DNA of 64,000 nucleotides from Voacanga thouarsii (GCA_026120185.1 JANUWF010001468.1:1278501-1342500); one strand, 5' to 3'. Shown: positions 1 to 12,136, counted from the first letter of the stretch. Notes: generated by a model not told the origin, from the letters alone. Program-made: numbers and translations.

Positions 1-1
1 T

Positions 2-169
2 CTATCTCTACCACCGCCGATGCCAGTTGTTCAGGAGGACGATGCTGAGGATGAGGAGGACTTTGTCATCAATCCTTTAGATTCACATCCTAGTCGTCAG
101 CCAGACCCTTCCGATCCACCCCCACCCCCTCCGTCAGCTCTAGCATCTGCACCGATTCCTGCTTCATAG
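2..169 (+). pseudogene. C-terminal end of a CACTA second-ORF transposase (Ptta/En/Spm, Transposase_24-like)
   Basis: An open frame from the window edge ends at TAG 167-169. It encodes an acidic stretch (QEDDAEDEEDF) followed by a proline run. The same kind of proline-rich tail ends the related ORF in CACTA-C (33197 side). It lies just upstream of the subterminal repeats in the sense orientation, as expected for the distal gene of a CACTA element. Only about 55 residues are visible, so the family rests on context and on this similarity. Whether the full gene is intact cannot be told. Confidence 0.6.
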
Positions 170-409
170 TTAGGATATTTAGACTATATTTTTATGTATT
201 ATTCACATTTTTTATTATTATATTTATTTAGGACATTTAGACAACATTTTTATGTATTATTCACATTTGTCATTATTATACTATTTGATGGGTTTTTTTT
301 TTATTTAATTGAATTTTGGCATTACTTTAACAGATGAATTTTCTTCTAATATAGGACATTTTTTAAAATAATTAAAAATATTTTAAAAATATTTTAAAAT
401 TATACAATA

Positions 410-1020
410 TTAGCAAGGGATTAGTGAGGGAATAGAAGGAGTTAACAGAAAAATAACTCCCGTCGCTAATCCCTCGCTAACAGTTGCGGTTATCCGTCAC
501 TAATCGCTCGCTATTAGCGAGGGATTAGCGACGGTTTCAAACACTGAGATACTATCTGTCGCTAATCCCGAGCTCATTTGCGAGGGATTAGCAACAGATT
601 TTTAAAACCATTAATTTAAAAACGAAATTCCGTAGCTAATCCCTTGCCAATTAGCTTGGGATTAATGACGGTTCATTTAAACCATTAAATTAAAAAGAAA
701 ATTTTCGTAACTAATCTCTCGCCAATTAGCGAGGGATTAGAAACGGACAATTCCCTATTTACGAATATTTTACTTTTATTAATTATTAAGATAATCCATC
801 ACTAATCCCTTTCTATTTAGAAAGGGATCTATGCCAAATTGAATAAATTCCTCGCAAATCTGTTTTAAAATTCATTACTAAAGTTGTTGACTGTTGACAA
901 ATTTTCTCGCAAATCTGTTGCAAAAATTTGCCTTTGCGAGGAAGAAATTAGCGAGGGATATTTCCCTCGCTAATCTGTCGCAAATTTTTTTTAGCGACGG
1001 AATGTCCCTCACTAATTCTC
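410..1020. repeat. CACTA-A subterminal repeat array
   Basis: Many direct and inverted copies of short words such as TTAGCGAGGGATTAG, CTAATCCCTCGC and GCGACGG lie in the last 600 bp of the element. In En/Spm such subterminal repeats are bound by the accessory transposase protein. Copies occur on both strands, so the array can fold into hairpins. Confidence 0.8.
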
Positions 1021-1035
1021 TATTTTCTTATAGTG

Positions 1036-2400
1036 GAAGTTAGAAGCATATACTTTGATATATTGTAGTTGAGGTTCTTTTATAGAACTAATATACTTGT
1101 ATGTTGGGTATATGTGACTAATTAATTAAGACAGACTTGAACAAGATAGCTTCTATGCTATATCGCTCATTGTGATTGTTCAAATAATCTAATTATCCAG
1201 TGTCATAGGGAACATGATTTGGATGTTTACTTTAGGGTAGTTTCCTTGAAAAGTGAAAATATTTCAGCAGTCGTGGATCATTGGACTAGAGGTCTAAGGA
1301 TGGGAGATGTCTATTAGAGACGTGTTAGTACACGCTTCCTCTTTAATTGCACGGCGATGCGTAGAGGGGTATTTTAGTTATTACACTTGTAGGTCGAAGA
1401 CTTTGCTAACGCAACATTGTCCTTGTGGTCAATATTTCCTTATGGTGATAGTAGGAAATATTTAAAATGCAAAATATAGCTATTTATATAGTAGGGGTAT
1501 TTTGGTCATTTTAGTAGCCAAAGCGATGTGTCTTTGGGTCCCCGGAATGGCCCTTAAGTTATGAAAGATTTGGGTTAAGAAATTTGTCTTGATAATTATG
1601 AAATTTTATTTTATGAGTCTAATTTATTATTATATTAGAATAAAGTAAAAGCTTCAAAAGAGAGTATTTATTTTATCCAATTTAATTAGTTAATTAATTA
1701 TTCATGGCCCAATACCCTAATTGAATAATTAGAAAATTAATCTGGATATAAACTAGATAAAATGCATAAAATTTTATATTGGTCTATTTAGGCTTAATTA
1801 TTTATTGGACTATTTAATATAGCCCAAAAAATAAATAATTGAGATTTATTATTTATGGGTGTTTAAACTCAAGAATAAATAATTTTATCTAACCCAATGA
1901 ATAAGACCAAGGTAAAATGAATTTTTAAAAAAATATTAAATTAAATAATTATTAAAATAAATAAATAAATAAATATAAAAAAAACAACACAAGATGGGCG
2001 TGAAGATAACATAAATCATGGGCTTTCTGTTTTCACGCGATTGTACTCTCTCTCGGTGAAGGATTGAAAATGTAGAGGAAATTATGCAAATTGGTGTTGG
2101 TTGTTTTAGCTTTTGGTGAGCTTTTATCTTATAGAAAAAAAGCAAAGAAAATAGCTTCTGCATTCAATTTTCAATTCATAGAAAGTTAAACCCATTTTCG
2201 AAAAAGACCAAAGCTTATCAAAACTCATTCTTTAAACCTTCACCGACTGTGCTACGGGCACCATTTCGGAAGATCAAAAGTTTCGCGTGGATGAAACGTT
2301 GTAAACGTTTGTAAGGACGTGAGCCACTAGCCTTAAATATTCTTATACAAACATCTACACCAGTGCGAATAGGGCCACTTAATCACAGAGATAAATTTTT
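1036..2400 (+). repeat. Diverged LTR fragment, same family as the solo LTR at 33259-35246
   Basis: From 1036 the sequence matches the reverse complement of about 33.9-34.79 kb. Shared stretches include the region of GAAGCATATACTTTGAT (near 1046), the GGGGTATTTTAG and GGTCATTTTAG region (1360-1530), and AATAAATAATT-rich tracts (1790-1900). Homology starts exactly at the CACTA-A boundary, so CACTA-A interrupted the LTR. After about 1.96 kb the similarity fades, and the 3' limit near 2.4 kb is a guess. No coding sequence is seen here. Confidence 0.65.
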
Positions 2401-4635
2401 CGTTTTTCTAAGATGCTTTCATTTTAATGATTTTTGTCATTTTAAGTCTTCATGGAGAAGCAAAGAAATGGATAGCAGCGGACCTAAATTATTTCCCCAT
2501 TGCAAGCAAAAAGACATTGACCTTAATATGGCTCCTTAGTGTGCAGTGGCTAGACATCATAGTTGCTTTACATTTGTAGTATTACATTTCATATATTTGC
2601 TTATGTTTTGCATAGTTGTGACTTTTGAGCGAATTAAATCTGGGATACGTTATGAAAAAGAAGAAAATTTCTTCAATTTTTGTACTTAAATTGTCTTCTT
2701 TGTTTTGTCTTTGTTCTAAGTTTAATAGCAGGCCATACATAATTTTGGTTTTGAAGGCCTTTTTAACTGTATTTTGTTATTAATTTCTTGAGCATAAAAA
2801 AGAAAATACGATTGTATCTTACAAGTTCCAATCGATGACCATTTTATATCAATAGGGAATTTGAAAGAAAAAATATTTGAATCCACATACTTGGGCATGG
2901 GTATTGATTTTGACCTCATGGTCACCAATGCCTAGACTAACAAAGGTTGGTTTGAATTCTCATTCGTTTAGTGTTCCTCTTGATGTGTGGTTCATCTTTA
3001 GTCAATTTATTCAATCTCAAGGAGATAATATGATGACATTGGTGAGATACATATTTTGGTTCGATACATATTTTGGTTCATCTTTAGTCAATTTATTCAA
3101 TCTCAAAGAGATAATATGTTGACATTGGTAAGACACATTTTTAAATTGGAGCAAAGAGTTCGTTTGTTCCTCAAATTGGATTAATGAGCCATTCAATCGG
3201 AAATGATAACAATATGGATAGGTCATTAGCAGGAGTCCCAATAAGCGGATAAATATAGTATTAGTACACTTATCTTTCATTAGTCAAAAGTTTGATTCAA
3301 ACTAGCTTATAGGCTACCCCCAACTCAACCTTGGGGCCTATCAAGAGGTGGGACGGGACAATGTACCATCCACTTATTCATTTGAAACCTCCAAATATTA
3401 ATAGAGGAGTGTGATTAATATTAGGTGATAGAGATAAAGAGGAGGGGAAAAAAAGAATGGTTCTGGGACTGTTGCCTATTTCGAATTTCTAAATTATTAT
3501 ATACAATTCATCAAAAGATGTTTTATTTATGTGAATTCATTAAATACATTGACTTTTAGAGAAGTAATTGAATAAAGTAATTCAGATTGTTTTAATAAAA
3601 AATGGCGAAGGCAAACCATCAAAAGTCTCATAGTTAATTTTTTCATTGCGTATATCGTTATAAAATTATCTGAGCAAGTATTTTAATAAAAATTCAAAAA
3701 AATATTTAAAAAATATTACACATGACTAATATTAATTAAATGCATGAACGATTTGAAAAAACAAATGCACATTATTAACAAAAAATCATTTAGACTTAAT
3801 TTGATTCAAAGAAACACAAAAAATATATCCTAAAAGAAAACAAAACAAAATTCAGATACACGTGTATCTAGTAAAAACATTCTATCTAATACATCAAATA
3901 CTTTAATTGATAGTGTATTTAAATTGGACATATAAAACTACATTATTGAATACTCCTAATATTCGTACTATATACAAAATACATTACAAAACAGTATTAG
4001 AATTTACAATATAAATATCACACAAAAAAATACATTTTACCAATAAAATAAAATCACAAAATATATCCTCCCGTCCGTATCAACCTAGCATTTAATAAGA
4101 TTTACACTCTGGCTATGATTTCAGAGAAAAAAAAATAATAGATCTCATTTGTTAGATAAGTGTTACACAATATAAAAATTAATTACAAAACAATGATAAT
4201 GGGAAGAATTATTAACTACTTATAGATATAATTATTAAACACAATCTATAATATATAAAATTTCTTTATGCCGGCAATTACCCAACCCCACTATACATAG
4301 GCTTGTCCCTAGTAGCTGTAGGTGATAACTCATTCCTATCTTAAATCAAAATAACTTTAATTTAAAATAATAATAATAATTTAAATAATTTTATTTTTAA
4401 AATTATTATATACTCATAATCTCTTTCTCTAATTCCATTTAAATTTCATATCAATCTCTCATATTTAATAATTTTTATTATATGTATTTATTCTCATCTC
4501 ATTCTAATTACTATACAAATACAATCATAGTAATTATGAAATACTTATATCTTGACTTTACTATCTAACTTCGTTTCTCATTAAGAGTATTGTTAATTTA
4601 TTAGGTATATTATAAATTGACGATAATAACCTATC
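2401..4635. other. Gene-free AT-rich stretch
   Basis: No convincing gene, RNA or mobile element is seen on either strand. The only structure found is a short tandem duplication near 3.0 kb, listed separately. It runs up to the CTATC target duplication of copia-1. Confidence 0.5.
2988..3150. repeat. Two-copy tandem repeat, period about 86 bp
   Basis: A segment starting GGTTCATCTTTAGTC and ending in GATAATATG(A/T)TGACATTGG occurs twice in direct orientation, with about 86 bp between the starts. The copies differ at only a few bases. Confidence 0.75.
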
Positions 4636-5001
4636 TGTTATGAATATCTTAAAATTATTGGAAACTCCATTAATTAGTGGAGGCTCCACTAATTATGGAT
4701 TTATGTGAATAATGAGAGAAGATTTTTATGGATGTCCACCATTTAGTGGAGACACTACTAATTAAGATTAGTGGAAGATGATGTATGCCATGATGTATTT
4801 CACTAATTAGAGCTCTATAAATAGAGCTATTCTCTAAACTTGTAATACACCATTATTTTGTGAAGGAAAAATTGGTGAAAGAAAGATTAGAGAAAATTGT
4901 GAGAGAAAAGAAAGAGAGAAATTCTTGTGCAAAGAATAGTTAGAGTTTTATTAGTGTGTAGCGTGTAGATTTTATTCTAACACTATCCAAATTTTATAAC
5001 A
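4636..5001 (+). repeat. Copia-1 5' LTR
   Basis: It starts TGTTATGAATATC and ends TTATAACA, and matches 9429-9793 with a few substitutions and short indels. The next bases (CGTTATTAGCACGAG) do not match the usual initiator-Met primer site TGGTATCAGAGC, so the primer tRNA is unclear. Confidence 0.92.
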
Positions 5002-5059
5002 CGTTATTAGCACGAGTCTCTACTGTTATTAAAGCCAGAAGACAGGTACACATTTATTA

Positions 5060-5665
5060 ATCTTGCTACACTCGAATTTGTAACTCTTAATATTTCCGAA
5101 AAAAAACTATATGTCATACAGAAATGCATCTAAATGCTAAAAAAAAGAGATCCATATGTCATGTGGATACAAAGAAAGATTTGACCACCTGAAGATGGTC
5201 GAATTACCAACTGCACGGTATAAATGATTGCACCTGAAGTTACAAGATTTTAAAAATCGTGAATGAATATAGCTCCGCGATGTATAAAATTACATCTCAG
5301 TTAAAATTATGCGGAGAAAAAGTTATTGATGAAGATATATTGGAGAAGACCTTCTCCACCTTTCAGGCCTCGAATATTGTCCTGCAGTAACAATATCGAG
5401 AAAAAGGGTATACACATATTTAATGACTACCCTCCTCATTGCAAAGAAAAATAATGAGTTATTATTGAGAAATCATGAAGCTAGACCAACTGGCTCAACA
5501 GCACTCCCAGAAGTGAATGCTGTTGGCTCTAGTAGAAGCTATCGTTATAGTCGTAGTTGTGGCAGTGGCCATGGTTATGGTCATGGACACACTCGATATT
5601 TCCCTTATCACAGAGAAATACTTGCCACTTGAAGTGGAACAAAAACGATAATAAGGGAAAAAGAT
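5060..5665 (+). pseudogene. Degenerate copia gag (copia-1)
   Basis: Translated pieces in shifting frames match the copia gag type. They include ITSQLKLCGEKVIDEDILEK and FSTFQASNIVLQ, then NNELLLRNHEARPTGSTAL and PEVNAVGSSRSYRYSRS with a glycine/histidine-rich tail. Several stops and frameshifts break it, and it ends before any CCHC zinc knuckle. The frame from 5423 is the longest open piece (69 aa). It is not functional. Confidence 0.8.
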
Positions 5666-5706
5666 ATTTTCATTAATAATAAGTATCATATCTTTTATTC
5701 ATATCA

Positions 5707-7036
5707 CTAGTGTTCATATGAACTTGAGGATACATGCTTATAGTTGTTCTTTTGTAATTGAGCTGACAAATTTAAGATGAATGTTTGTAATTGTTCTTTT
5801 TCAATATTTACATTAGAGGAAGACAAACAATTAGCAATTATGGACTTCAACTCCTCTTTTTCGGCATCCTCCTCCTTTTCTTTCCCTTTTGAGCCAACAT
5901 TTAGACTAGAAGCAGAATTAGCCGTGAAGTTACTGTGAAATGAGTCTTGGGATTTTATAATGCCCTTAAGTTTATTATACTTAAGTTTCTCATTATATTT
6001 GGCCTTGAAGCATGCTTGTCTCCATTTCTGTGTTTGGTCCTCCAACTGCGTATCAGGATTTTCTTCCACCAACTGCTTTTTACATTCTAGTATCTCAATG
6101 GCTTCTTTCAACTTCTTCTCAGCCATATGTCCTCCTTCTTCTTTATTTTGCATCTCCTGTAAATCGAAGTGATATCATCGATTATTTACTTATAAATCTT
6201 TCATAGTTTCATACTTGCAAAGTATAAGTGTGTGTGAGAGAGAACCTGAACATTTTGGATTAGGGTCTCCAAACTTATCAACTTTCTGTGAGGCCATTGA
6301 CGAATTCCTAACTCCCTACATCTTTTCTTAAGACGAGTTATGCCAATATTCAGTTATTTGGCCGCGCTCTTGATTGGCAGGTAAAAGTACTGCGAAATGG
6401 TTTATTTTGATAGTGTTTGGGAGTTATTGTCCTTCTTTTCTCTCTGCCTCTTAATCCTCTTATTCTCTATAGGAATTTCGTCTGAAATAATATCTTGAAC
6501 TTTGATATTATGCATTTCATGAGTACTTACTCCGACTTCGTTGCCAAGACCACTCATTATTTCTCCTAGAAAAAGAAAATAATATCAATAAAGGTAATAC
6601 CATTCAAAATCCATGTTTAAATGTATAATAACTTGGAATCATATTCTGGCTTTGTTCAAAATCCATTAGAGAGTAGAAAGGATCATGCACAAGCATATCC
6701 TCATTCAAAGGAATAGCATCAAGAGGAACAACATAAAAAACAGTCTCTTGTATGGGCGGATCAAATTGGTCCAAAGCAGTATGTTCACTGATTTACATAA
6801 AAAAACAAACCAAAAGAGAGTTTAATTTCATTATCCAGCACAAAAAAAAAAAAAAAATGGAAGCCCTCAAAGGTATCTCACCTGAAATTAGGAGGAACCA
6901 GTTGGTTTGGAAAGAAAAACATATCAAAATCTTCTACATTAGAATTAAGAGGAAGCGGTTGGCTTGGACAGGCAAATACATCAAAATCTGCTGCAAAAAC
7001 CAAGTCAAAATTTGACCATGAATTACGAGCTTCCAT
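5707..7036 (-). pseudogene. RKD: RKD-type RWP-RK transcription factor pseudogene, captured antisense in copia-1
   Basis: Four exon-like blocks run on the minus strand: 7036-6882, 6787-6601, 6565-6246 and 6156-5707. Splice sites are good (CAG|GTGAGA at 6882/6881, TTTACAG|GAG at 6157/6156). The third block encodes an RWP-RK domain with LPIKSAAK, then LNIGITRLKKRCRELGI and RQWPHRKLISLETLIQN. The fourth holds the RKD downstream motif (EENPDTQLED and WRQACFKAKYNEKL) and a charged tail. RKDs are plant nuclear regulators of egg-cell and early embryo identity. Lesions: TGA at 6606-6604 in block 2, TAA at 6404-6402 just before the domain, TAA at 6356-6354 where the family normally has Glu, and a phase mismatch between blocks 2 and 3. 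The introns are retained, so this is not a processed copy. It is flanked by copia gag and pol. Confidence 0.88.
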
Positions 7037-7419
7037 ATCTGCTTTGTGGTTTTTGTTTTTGATGTTTACTAATGGCTGATGACTGAAATATATATCGATA
7101 CACACATATATATATATATATATATCTATATGAGGAAGAAGAAGAGGTAGATGGTAGGTAGAGGGTCGGAGGAGAAGAAAAGACAAGAGAGGAAGAGGAA
7201 CAGTCAGTACTGGGAAGAGTAAAATAAAAAAAAAGGAGATATTTTTCTTGGCATTTCATGCTTGTCATCATTTTCTTATATTTCTTTTCTTATTCTCTTG
7301 TGTAATCATTATTCTCTTGTTATCATTTTCTTATATTTCTTTTTCTTTTCTCTCATTCTCTTGTGAAATCATTATTCCCTAAATTAGGGAGAGAACAGAA
7401 ACAGAACAAGAAAGATCGT

Positions 7420-9293
7420 GATTGGACAACATCATTAAATTATCTTGATCCGCATACAAGCGCGTGTGAACTTGAAGTTGAAAAGATAATTCATTTGTAA
7501 AGTATTGCAAATCAAATGCCAGACGCTTTTGTTGACTCTAGAAGAGTAACAAAATTGCATATGCCAGCTATAAATGCTCCTATTCTAGTTGAAGTTCCAG
7601 CAGAATAAAAGATTTTACATATAGCTGTTGAGCCAAAAGCATGCCAGAAGCATGTCCGACCTCTTGGTTCTAAAGATAAAAATCCTCGAAAGAAGAGAGG
7701 ATTAATGATCTAGATGATTATATTAAAGCAAAGAATGATAAAGACCAAGAGAAAACTGATGACAAAGAACCAGACATAGATGAAAGTAACATTGAAATTT
7801 CTATCCATTATACCACTTCCGGTAGAAGTTGGAATCGGGTAGAAACAATTATTGATCATATGTTTGCATATAATATCTCTTGATGTTATACAGGATAATG
7901 ATGATCCTGAACCAATATCAGTTGATGAATGTCGGCATAGAAAAGATTGGCTGCAATAGAAAGATGCGATTCAATCGGAGTTAAATGCACTGACATAACG
8001 TGACGTCTTCGGACCTGCAGTTCGAACACCAGAAAGTGTAAAACCTGTTGGTTACAAATGGATATTTGTACGAAAGCGCAATGAAAAGAATGAAATTGTA
8101 CGATATAAAGTACGGTTAGTAGCCTAAGGTTTTTCACAAAGACCAGGTATTGATTATGATGAAACTTATTCTCATGTTGTTGATACTATGACACTCCGAT
8201 ATCTTATCAGTTTGGCAGTACATGAAAAGATAGATATGCGCCTATTAGATGTTGTCACTACTTACTTGTATGAAAATTTAGAAAATGATATTTACATGAA
8301 AATCCCCAAAGGATTTCATATGCCAGAAGCATATACACATTATCCTCGTGAAAATTACTCCATCAAATTGCAGAAATCATTATATAGCCTAAAGCCATCT
8401 GGGCGCTTGTGGTTCAATCATCTTAGTGAATATTGATTGAAAGCGAGATTTAAAATGACCGAGTATGTCAATGCGTTTTTATTAAGAAAACTGGTTCTAA
8501 ATTTGTGATATTAGCTATATATGTTGATGATTTTAATCTTATTGGAACTCTTGAAGAGCTCCAAGAAACAATTGATTATTCAACATCAAGGATGGTCGTA
8601 AAATTACACTTTGCCTTGGTTTACAAATTGAATATTTTGCAAGTAGAATATTTATTCAACATATACAGCAAAAGTTCTAAAAAGATTTGACATGGACAAA
8701 GTACAACCATTGAGTATTCCAATGATCGTCCGGTCCTTTCCGACCTCAAGAAGATGTTGAAGAACTTCTTGGTCTTGAAGTACCATATCTCAGTGCAATT
8801 GGTGTATTGATGTATCTTGCTAATAATACAAGACTTGATATTGCCTTTGCTGTTAATTTATTAGCAAGATTTAGTTCTTCACCAATATGACGACATTGGA
8901 ATGGAATTAAACAAGTCATTCGATATCTCCAAGCAGTTACTTCTTCAAATCATGCTGAAATTATAGCCATTCATGAAGCAAGTCGAGAATGTATATGTCT
9001 AAGATCCATGATTTAAAGTTGTAGATTATCATATATCAGAGATATTCCAACTCCTCTTTATAAAGAGAATGCAGCTTGCATAGCGCAATTACGAGGAGGA
9101 TATATTAAAGGAGATCGGACACAACATAGGTCACCAAACTCTAGAAGAAAGGTGAAATTGATGTGCTACAAATTCGGTCATGTGACAACCTCGCAGATAT
9201 TTTCACGAAGACTTTACCGACTGCAACATTTGAGAAGTTGAGATATAAAATCGGTATGCGTCGGTTTAAAGATTTAAAGGAATCATCTCATTA
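7420..9293 (+). pseudogene. Degenerate copia pol: end of integrase, reverse transcriptase, RNase H (copia-1)
   Basis: Pieces match the copia polyprotein. The integrase-RT linker reads NQMPDAFVDSRRVTKLHMPA. RT reads VGYKWIFVRKRNE, SLAVHEKIDMRLLDVVTTYL and SLYSLKPSGRLWF, with the catalytic YVDD in ILAIYVDDFNLIG (near 8515). RNase H remnants (AEIIAIHEASRECICL) and the terminal FKDLKESSH follow. Stops (for example in WLQ*KDA and LVA*GFSQ) and frameshifts are spread throughout. Longest open pieces are 8188-8436 and 8505-8690. The upstream half of pol is absent. Confidence 0.88.
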
Positions 9294-9428
9294 GGGGGAG
9301 TAATAAACAGACATATAGAATAGTGTACTCTTTTTCCTTCACTAGATTTTTTTTCCCATTGAGTTTTTATCTAGTAAGGTTTTAATGAGGCATATTCTTT
9401 ATGTTATGGATGGACATCCAAGGGGGAG

Positions 9429-9793
9429 TGTTATGAATATCTTAAAATTATTGGAAACTCCATTAATTAGTGGAAGCTCCACTAATTATGGATTTATGTG
9501 AATAATTAGAGAAGATTTTTATGGATGTCCACCATTTAGTGGAGACACACTAATTAAGATTAGTGGAAGATGATGTATGCCATGATGTATTTCACTAATT
9601 AGAGCTCTATAAATAGAGCTATTCTCTAAGCTTGTAATACACCATTATTTTGTGAAAGAAAGATTAGTGAAAGAAAGATTAGAGAAAATTGTGAGAGAAA
9701 AGAAAGAGAGAAATTCTTGTGCAAAGAATAGTTAGAGTTTTATTAGTGTGTAGTGTGTAGATTTTATTCTAACACTACCCAAATTTTATAACA
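9429..9793 (+). repeat. Copia-1 3' LTR
   Basis: It follows a purine tract (AAGGGGGAG), starts TGTTATG and ends AACA. The next five bases CTATC repeat those before the 5' LTR. Confidence 0.92.
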
Positions 9794-10138
9794 CTATCCA
9801 TATTTCATAGATTTGATGGGTTTTAGCCTTATCCCTCCTATATTGGTAGGACTGATTTCGATATTAGGTTTGTATCTGTATAGAATGAATGGCGGCAATC
9901 CCATGGCTTTGGACCCGCTTCTGCATCTGATTTTGCCCGTTGGATTATTGTTGTGTGGGTGAGCCTATCAAATATGGAAGGATAAAAATAATTTCAAGTG
10001 GGCTTATGGAAAAATGTGGCCCAAATAATAACCCATAACAGGTTTTACTTTGTGGAATGGGCTTCAATTGGAAGCCTCAATAGATGTTTACTTAAAATTC
10101 CGGAAGGTTTAAACGGGTTTTAATTTTTTAAAATAATA

Positions 10139-10422
10139 TTTTCTCCATTCTAAAAAAAATATCAATTTAGTGAATGATATATAAATTAATAAATTATTAA
10201 AATTTATATAATTATAATAAAAAATGACTACTACACCTCTAAACAAAAGTAAACTTTCATTAATTAGATTGAGAATATACACATATTTCATGTTTTTGAG
10301 TAGTTGAAGGAAGGGTAAATTAGGAATATACGTAATAAATGCATTTTTGATTTGTAAAATTGACAAGTATTTTGGTATAATAAAAATAGAAAATTTTGAC
10401 ATCCTTTATAGGACGGAGGGAG
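10139..10422. mobile_element. Stowaway-type MITE upstream of DC1 copy 1
   Basis: The ends are imperfect inverted repeats: left TTTTCTCCATTC, right GGACGGAGGGAG (inverse CTCCCTCCGTCC). TA lies on each side (10137-10138, 10423-10424). The equivalent spacers of copies 2 and 3 (near 20350 and 31450) lack it, so it inserted after the array formed. Confidence 0.75.
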
Positions 10423-10809
10423 TAGATTGTTTTTATAAGTAATTCTCTAATTTTGTTGTAATGCATTAACCTTTAAAGTTTGACCGAGTTCCGTGGACCA
10501 ACTATTTTAAAATTTTGTATCTTTTTAGGAGTGTACAATTTATACTATACATGATATAATACTCAAAACATATGGTTCACGGTGGACCGAGCCCATATAA
10601 AAATTTCCCTTTAAAGTTAATTAGACAAATGTTAAATAAATGTGGAGTAGTAATAACAATGAGTAACTTAGATTTCATATTAGCTTTAGCTAGGAGCAAA
10701 AAGAAAATGAAAAAAAAAAAAAACTAATCTTCTTTGAAGTAAGTTTTGTTTTTAATCTTGATTCTAAGATAATTAATTATGGTGACTACTTTCAAAGCTT
10801 AACAATATA

Positions 10810-11092
10810 CTCTATCAATTTTGAAATAATTGACTTTTAGAAAAAATTATTTTCAAATATCTATTGCTTTATAATTTAAAAAATATATTTATTATTTTTC
10901 TATTTATATCTTAATCTTATTTATTATATATAGTACCTCACTAAACCATCACATTAATTAGTTTTTCTATTTCCTAAAGGGATAATATAGTCCTTTTACC
11001 TTACGCTTAAGAGTTTTTAATAACCTTCACCTTCTTTATAATAATCTTTGTGCCAAAAATCTTAAACCAAAGTTATTTCAAAATTGAGAGAG
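10810..11092. mobile_element. Stowaway-like MITE shared by all DC1 upstream regions
   Basis: Inverted ends CTCTATCAATTTTGAAATAA and TTATTTCAAAATTGAGAGAG are flanked by TA. Diverged copies occupy the same place near 20872-21130 and 31970-32225. It was therefore present before the DC1 duplication. Confidence 0.7.
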
Positions 11093-11707
11093 TATATTAT
11101 GCTCTTCTTGAATCATATTGTTTGCGTTTTTTTGAGTTCTTACTACATTTCACACCCCTCTAGGGATTACTTTTAATCTTTGCTTGGGAAATGAGATACC
11201 TATAATAAGCTAGCTCATCAATGGAAAAGTATAGGTTCCAATGGAAGAACATGATCGAGCTAAGGGATTCGAAAATTCATTCTTTTCTTCTCTGTTGGAA
11301 GATATATTAACAAGAAAAGGAACAACCCACTCTCATACATAGAGAGAGGAGAAGGGAAGAATGTATCTTAATTTCATATTCTACTTTCAAAAACAAGATT
11401 TTAAGAGAGATCACTTCAAGAAAATCGGAGAAAAAAGATGGAGAGCGGAAAACATTTCAGCCATGAGCATCCATTGGTACTTGATGCTGAATTCAAGTTT
11501 CCTGGTGAAGTTTGCTATGGCTGCCAAGGTAAAATCCTTGAACCCTCCTTCTCCTACTACTGTGTTGAGGAAAACTGTCGTTTCTTTCTTCATACAAAGT
11601 GTGCAAACTTGTCCATGGAGATTATGCATCGGAAGCATTCTCTTGACCACCCACTTCGCCTCAAGTGTCACCCTGATCAATAAGACAATATGTTTAGACA
11701 CTGTGTC

Positions 11708-12136
11708 TGTTGAAGCTGGAAATATTGAAGCTAGAAATGCAGACATAGATGTTGTAGATGCAAGTGACAACTCAAATGCCACGTTGTTGTCTACCTCAGC
11801 TTCCAACTCAGCTGCCACTTCAACTATTTTTGTCAACGTGGCTGCCAGATTATTTAATAAGAAGAAGACATCAGCTTTTGTTTTTGCTGTTTCCTTTGAT
11901 CCCGGTTGATGCCGCCAATTCCTTCAGATGTACATGATGAAGTTGCCAGTTGTTAATTATAGCTTATTTGTACTTCATTTTCTCATTTTCTGTAATTAAT
12001 TTTTCCTTTGAATTCTGGATGTATATAAAACCAATTGTGTGATCAATATGAAGTAATGAAGCAATTTTTCATTATCTCATCTTATGATTGTTCTTCATTT
12101 TTACATTCTGCTGCTTCCACTTAATCAAATTCTACA
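11708..12136 (+). repeat. Copia-2 5' LTR and adjacent primer-binding site
   Basis: It begins TGTTGAAGCTGG and ends AATTCTACA. The primer-binding site follows at once. A TATATAAAACC box near 12021 is the likely LTR promoter. Confidence 0.9.

Larger units (their letters stand above)
1..1035 (+). mobile_element. CACTA-A: 3' part of a CACTA (En/Spm) transposon
   Basis: The right end of the element is visible and the left end lies before the window. It ends at TATTTTCTTATAGTG (1021-1035), the inverted form of a CACTATAAGAAAATA terminal repeat. Before the end come hundreds of bases of GCGAGGGATTAGCGACGG-type subterminal repeats, preceded by the tail of a proline-rich transposase ORF. The three bases after the end (GAA, 1036-1038) would be the target duplication, but the left copy is out of view. 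The flank continues in a sequence related to the solo LTR at 33259-35246, so the element landed inside an older LTR. Confidence 0.85.
4636..9793 (+). mobile_element. Copia-1: Ty1/copia LTR retrotransposon carrying an antisense RKD gene
   Basis: Two LTRs of about 365 bp (4636-5001 and 9429-9793) start TGTTATG and end AACA. They are flanked by the 5-bp target duplication CTATC (4631-4635 and 9794-9798). A purine tract (AAGGGGGAG) precedes the 3' LTR. Between the LTRs lie a decayed gag (about 5060-5665), an RKD pseudogene on the opposite strand (7036-5707) and decayed pol (about 7420-9293). Zinc knuckle, protease and most of integrase are missing and are replaced by the RKD segment. The LTRs differ at roughly ten positions, so the insertion is not very recent. 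Confidence 0.92.
10018..11437 (+). promoter_or_regulatory. Upstream region of DC1 copy 1
   Basis: The sequence is homologous to the spacers upstream of DC1 copies 2 and 3 (about 20240-21203 and 31340-32303), for example the GATAACCCATAA-AGGTTTTACTTTGTGG type block. It holds two MITEs (10139-10422 and 10810-11092). The site TCTAGGGATTAC at 11159-11170 is the uninterrupted counterpart of the CACTA-B insertion site. A leader with GAGAGAGGAGAAGGGAAG lies at 11342-11359. No core promoter was proven. Confidence 0.6.

Noticed and set aside
7023..7271. 82- and 102-codon minus-strand frames upstream of the RKD start
   Set aside because: They read through a TA microsatellite and TC-rich leader; the RKD-like start is the ATG at 7036.
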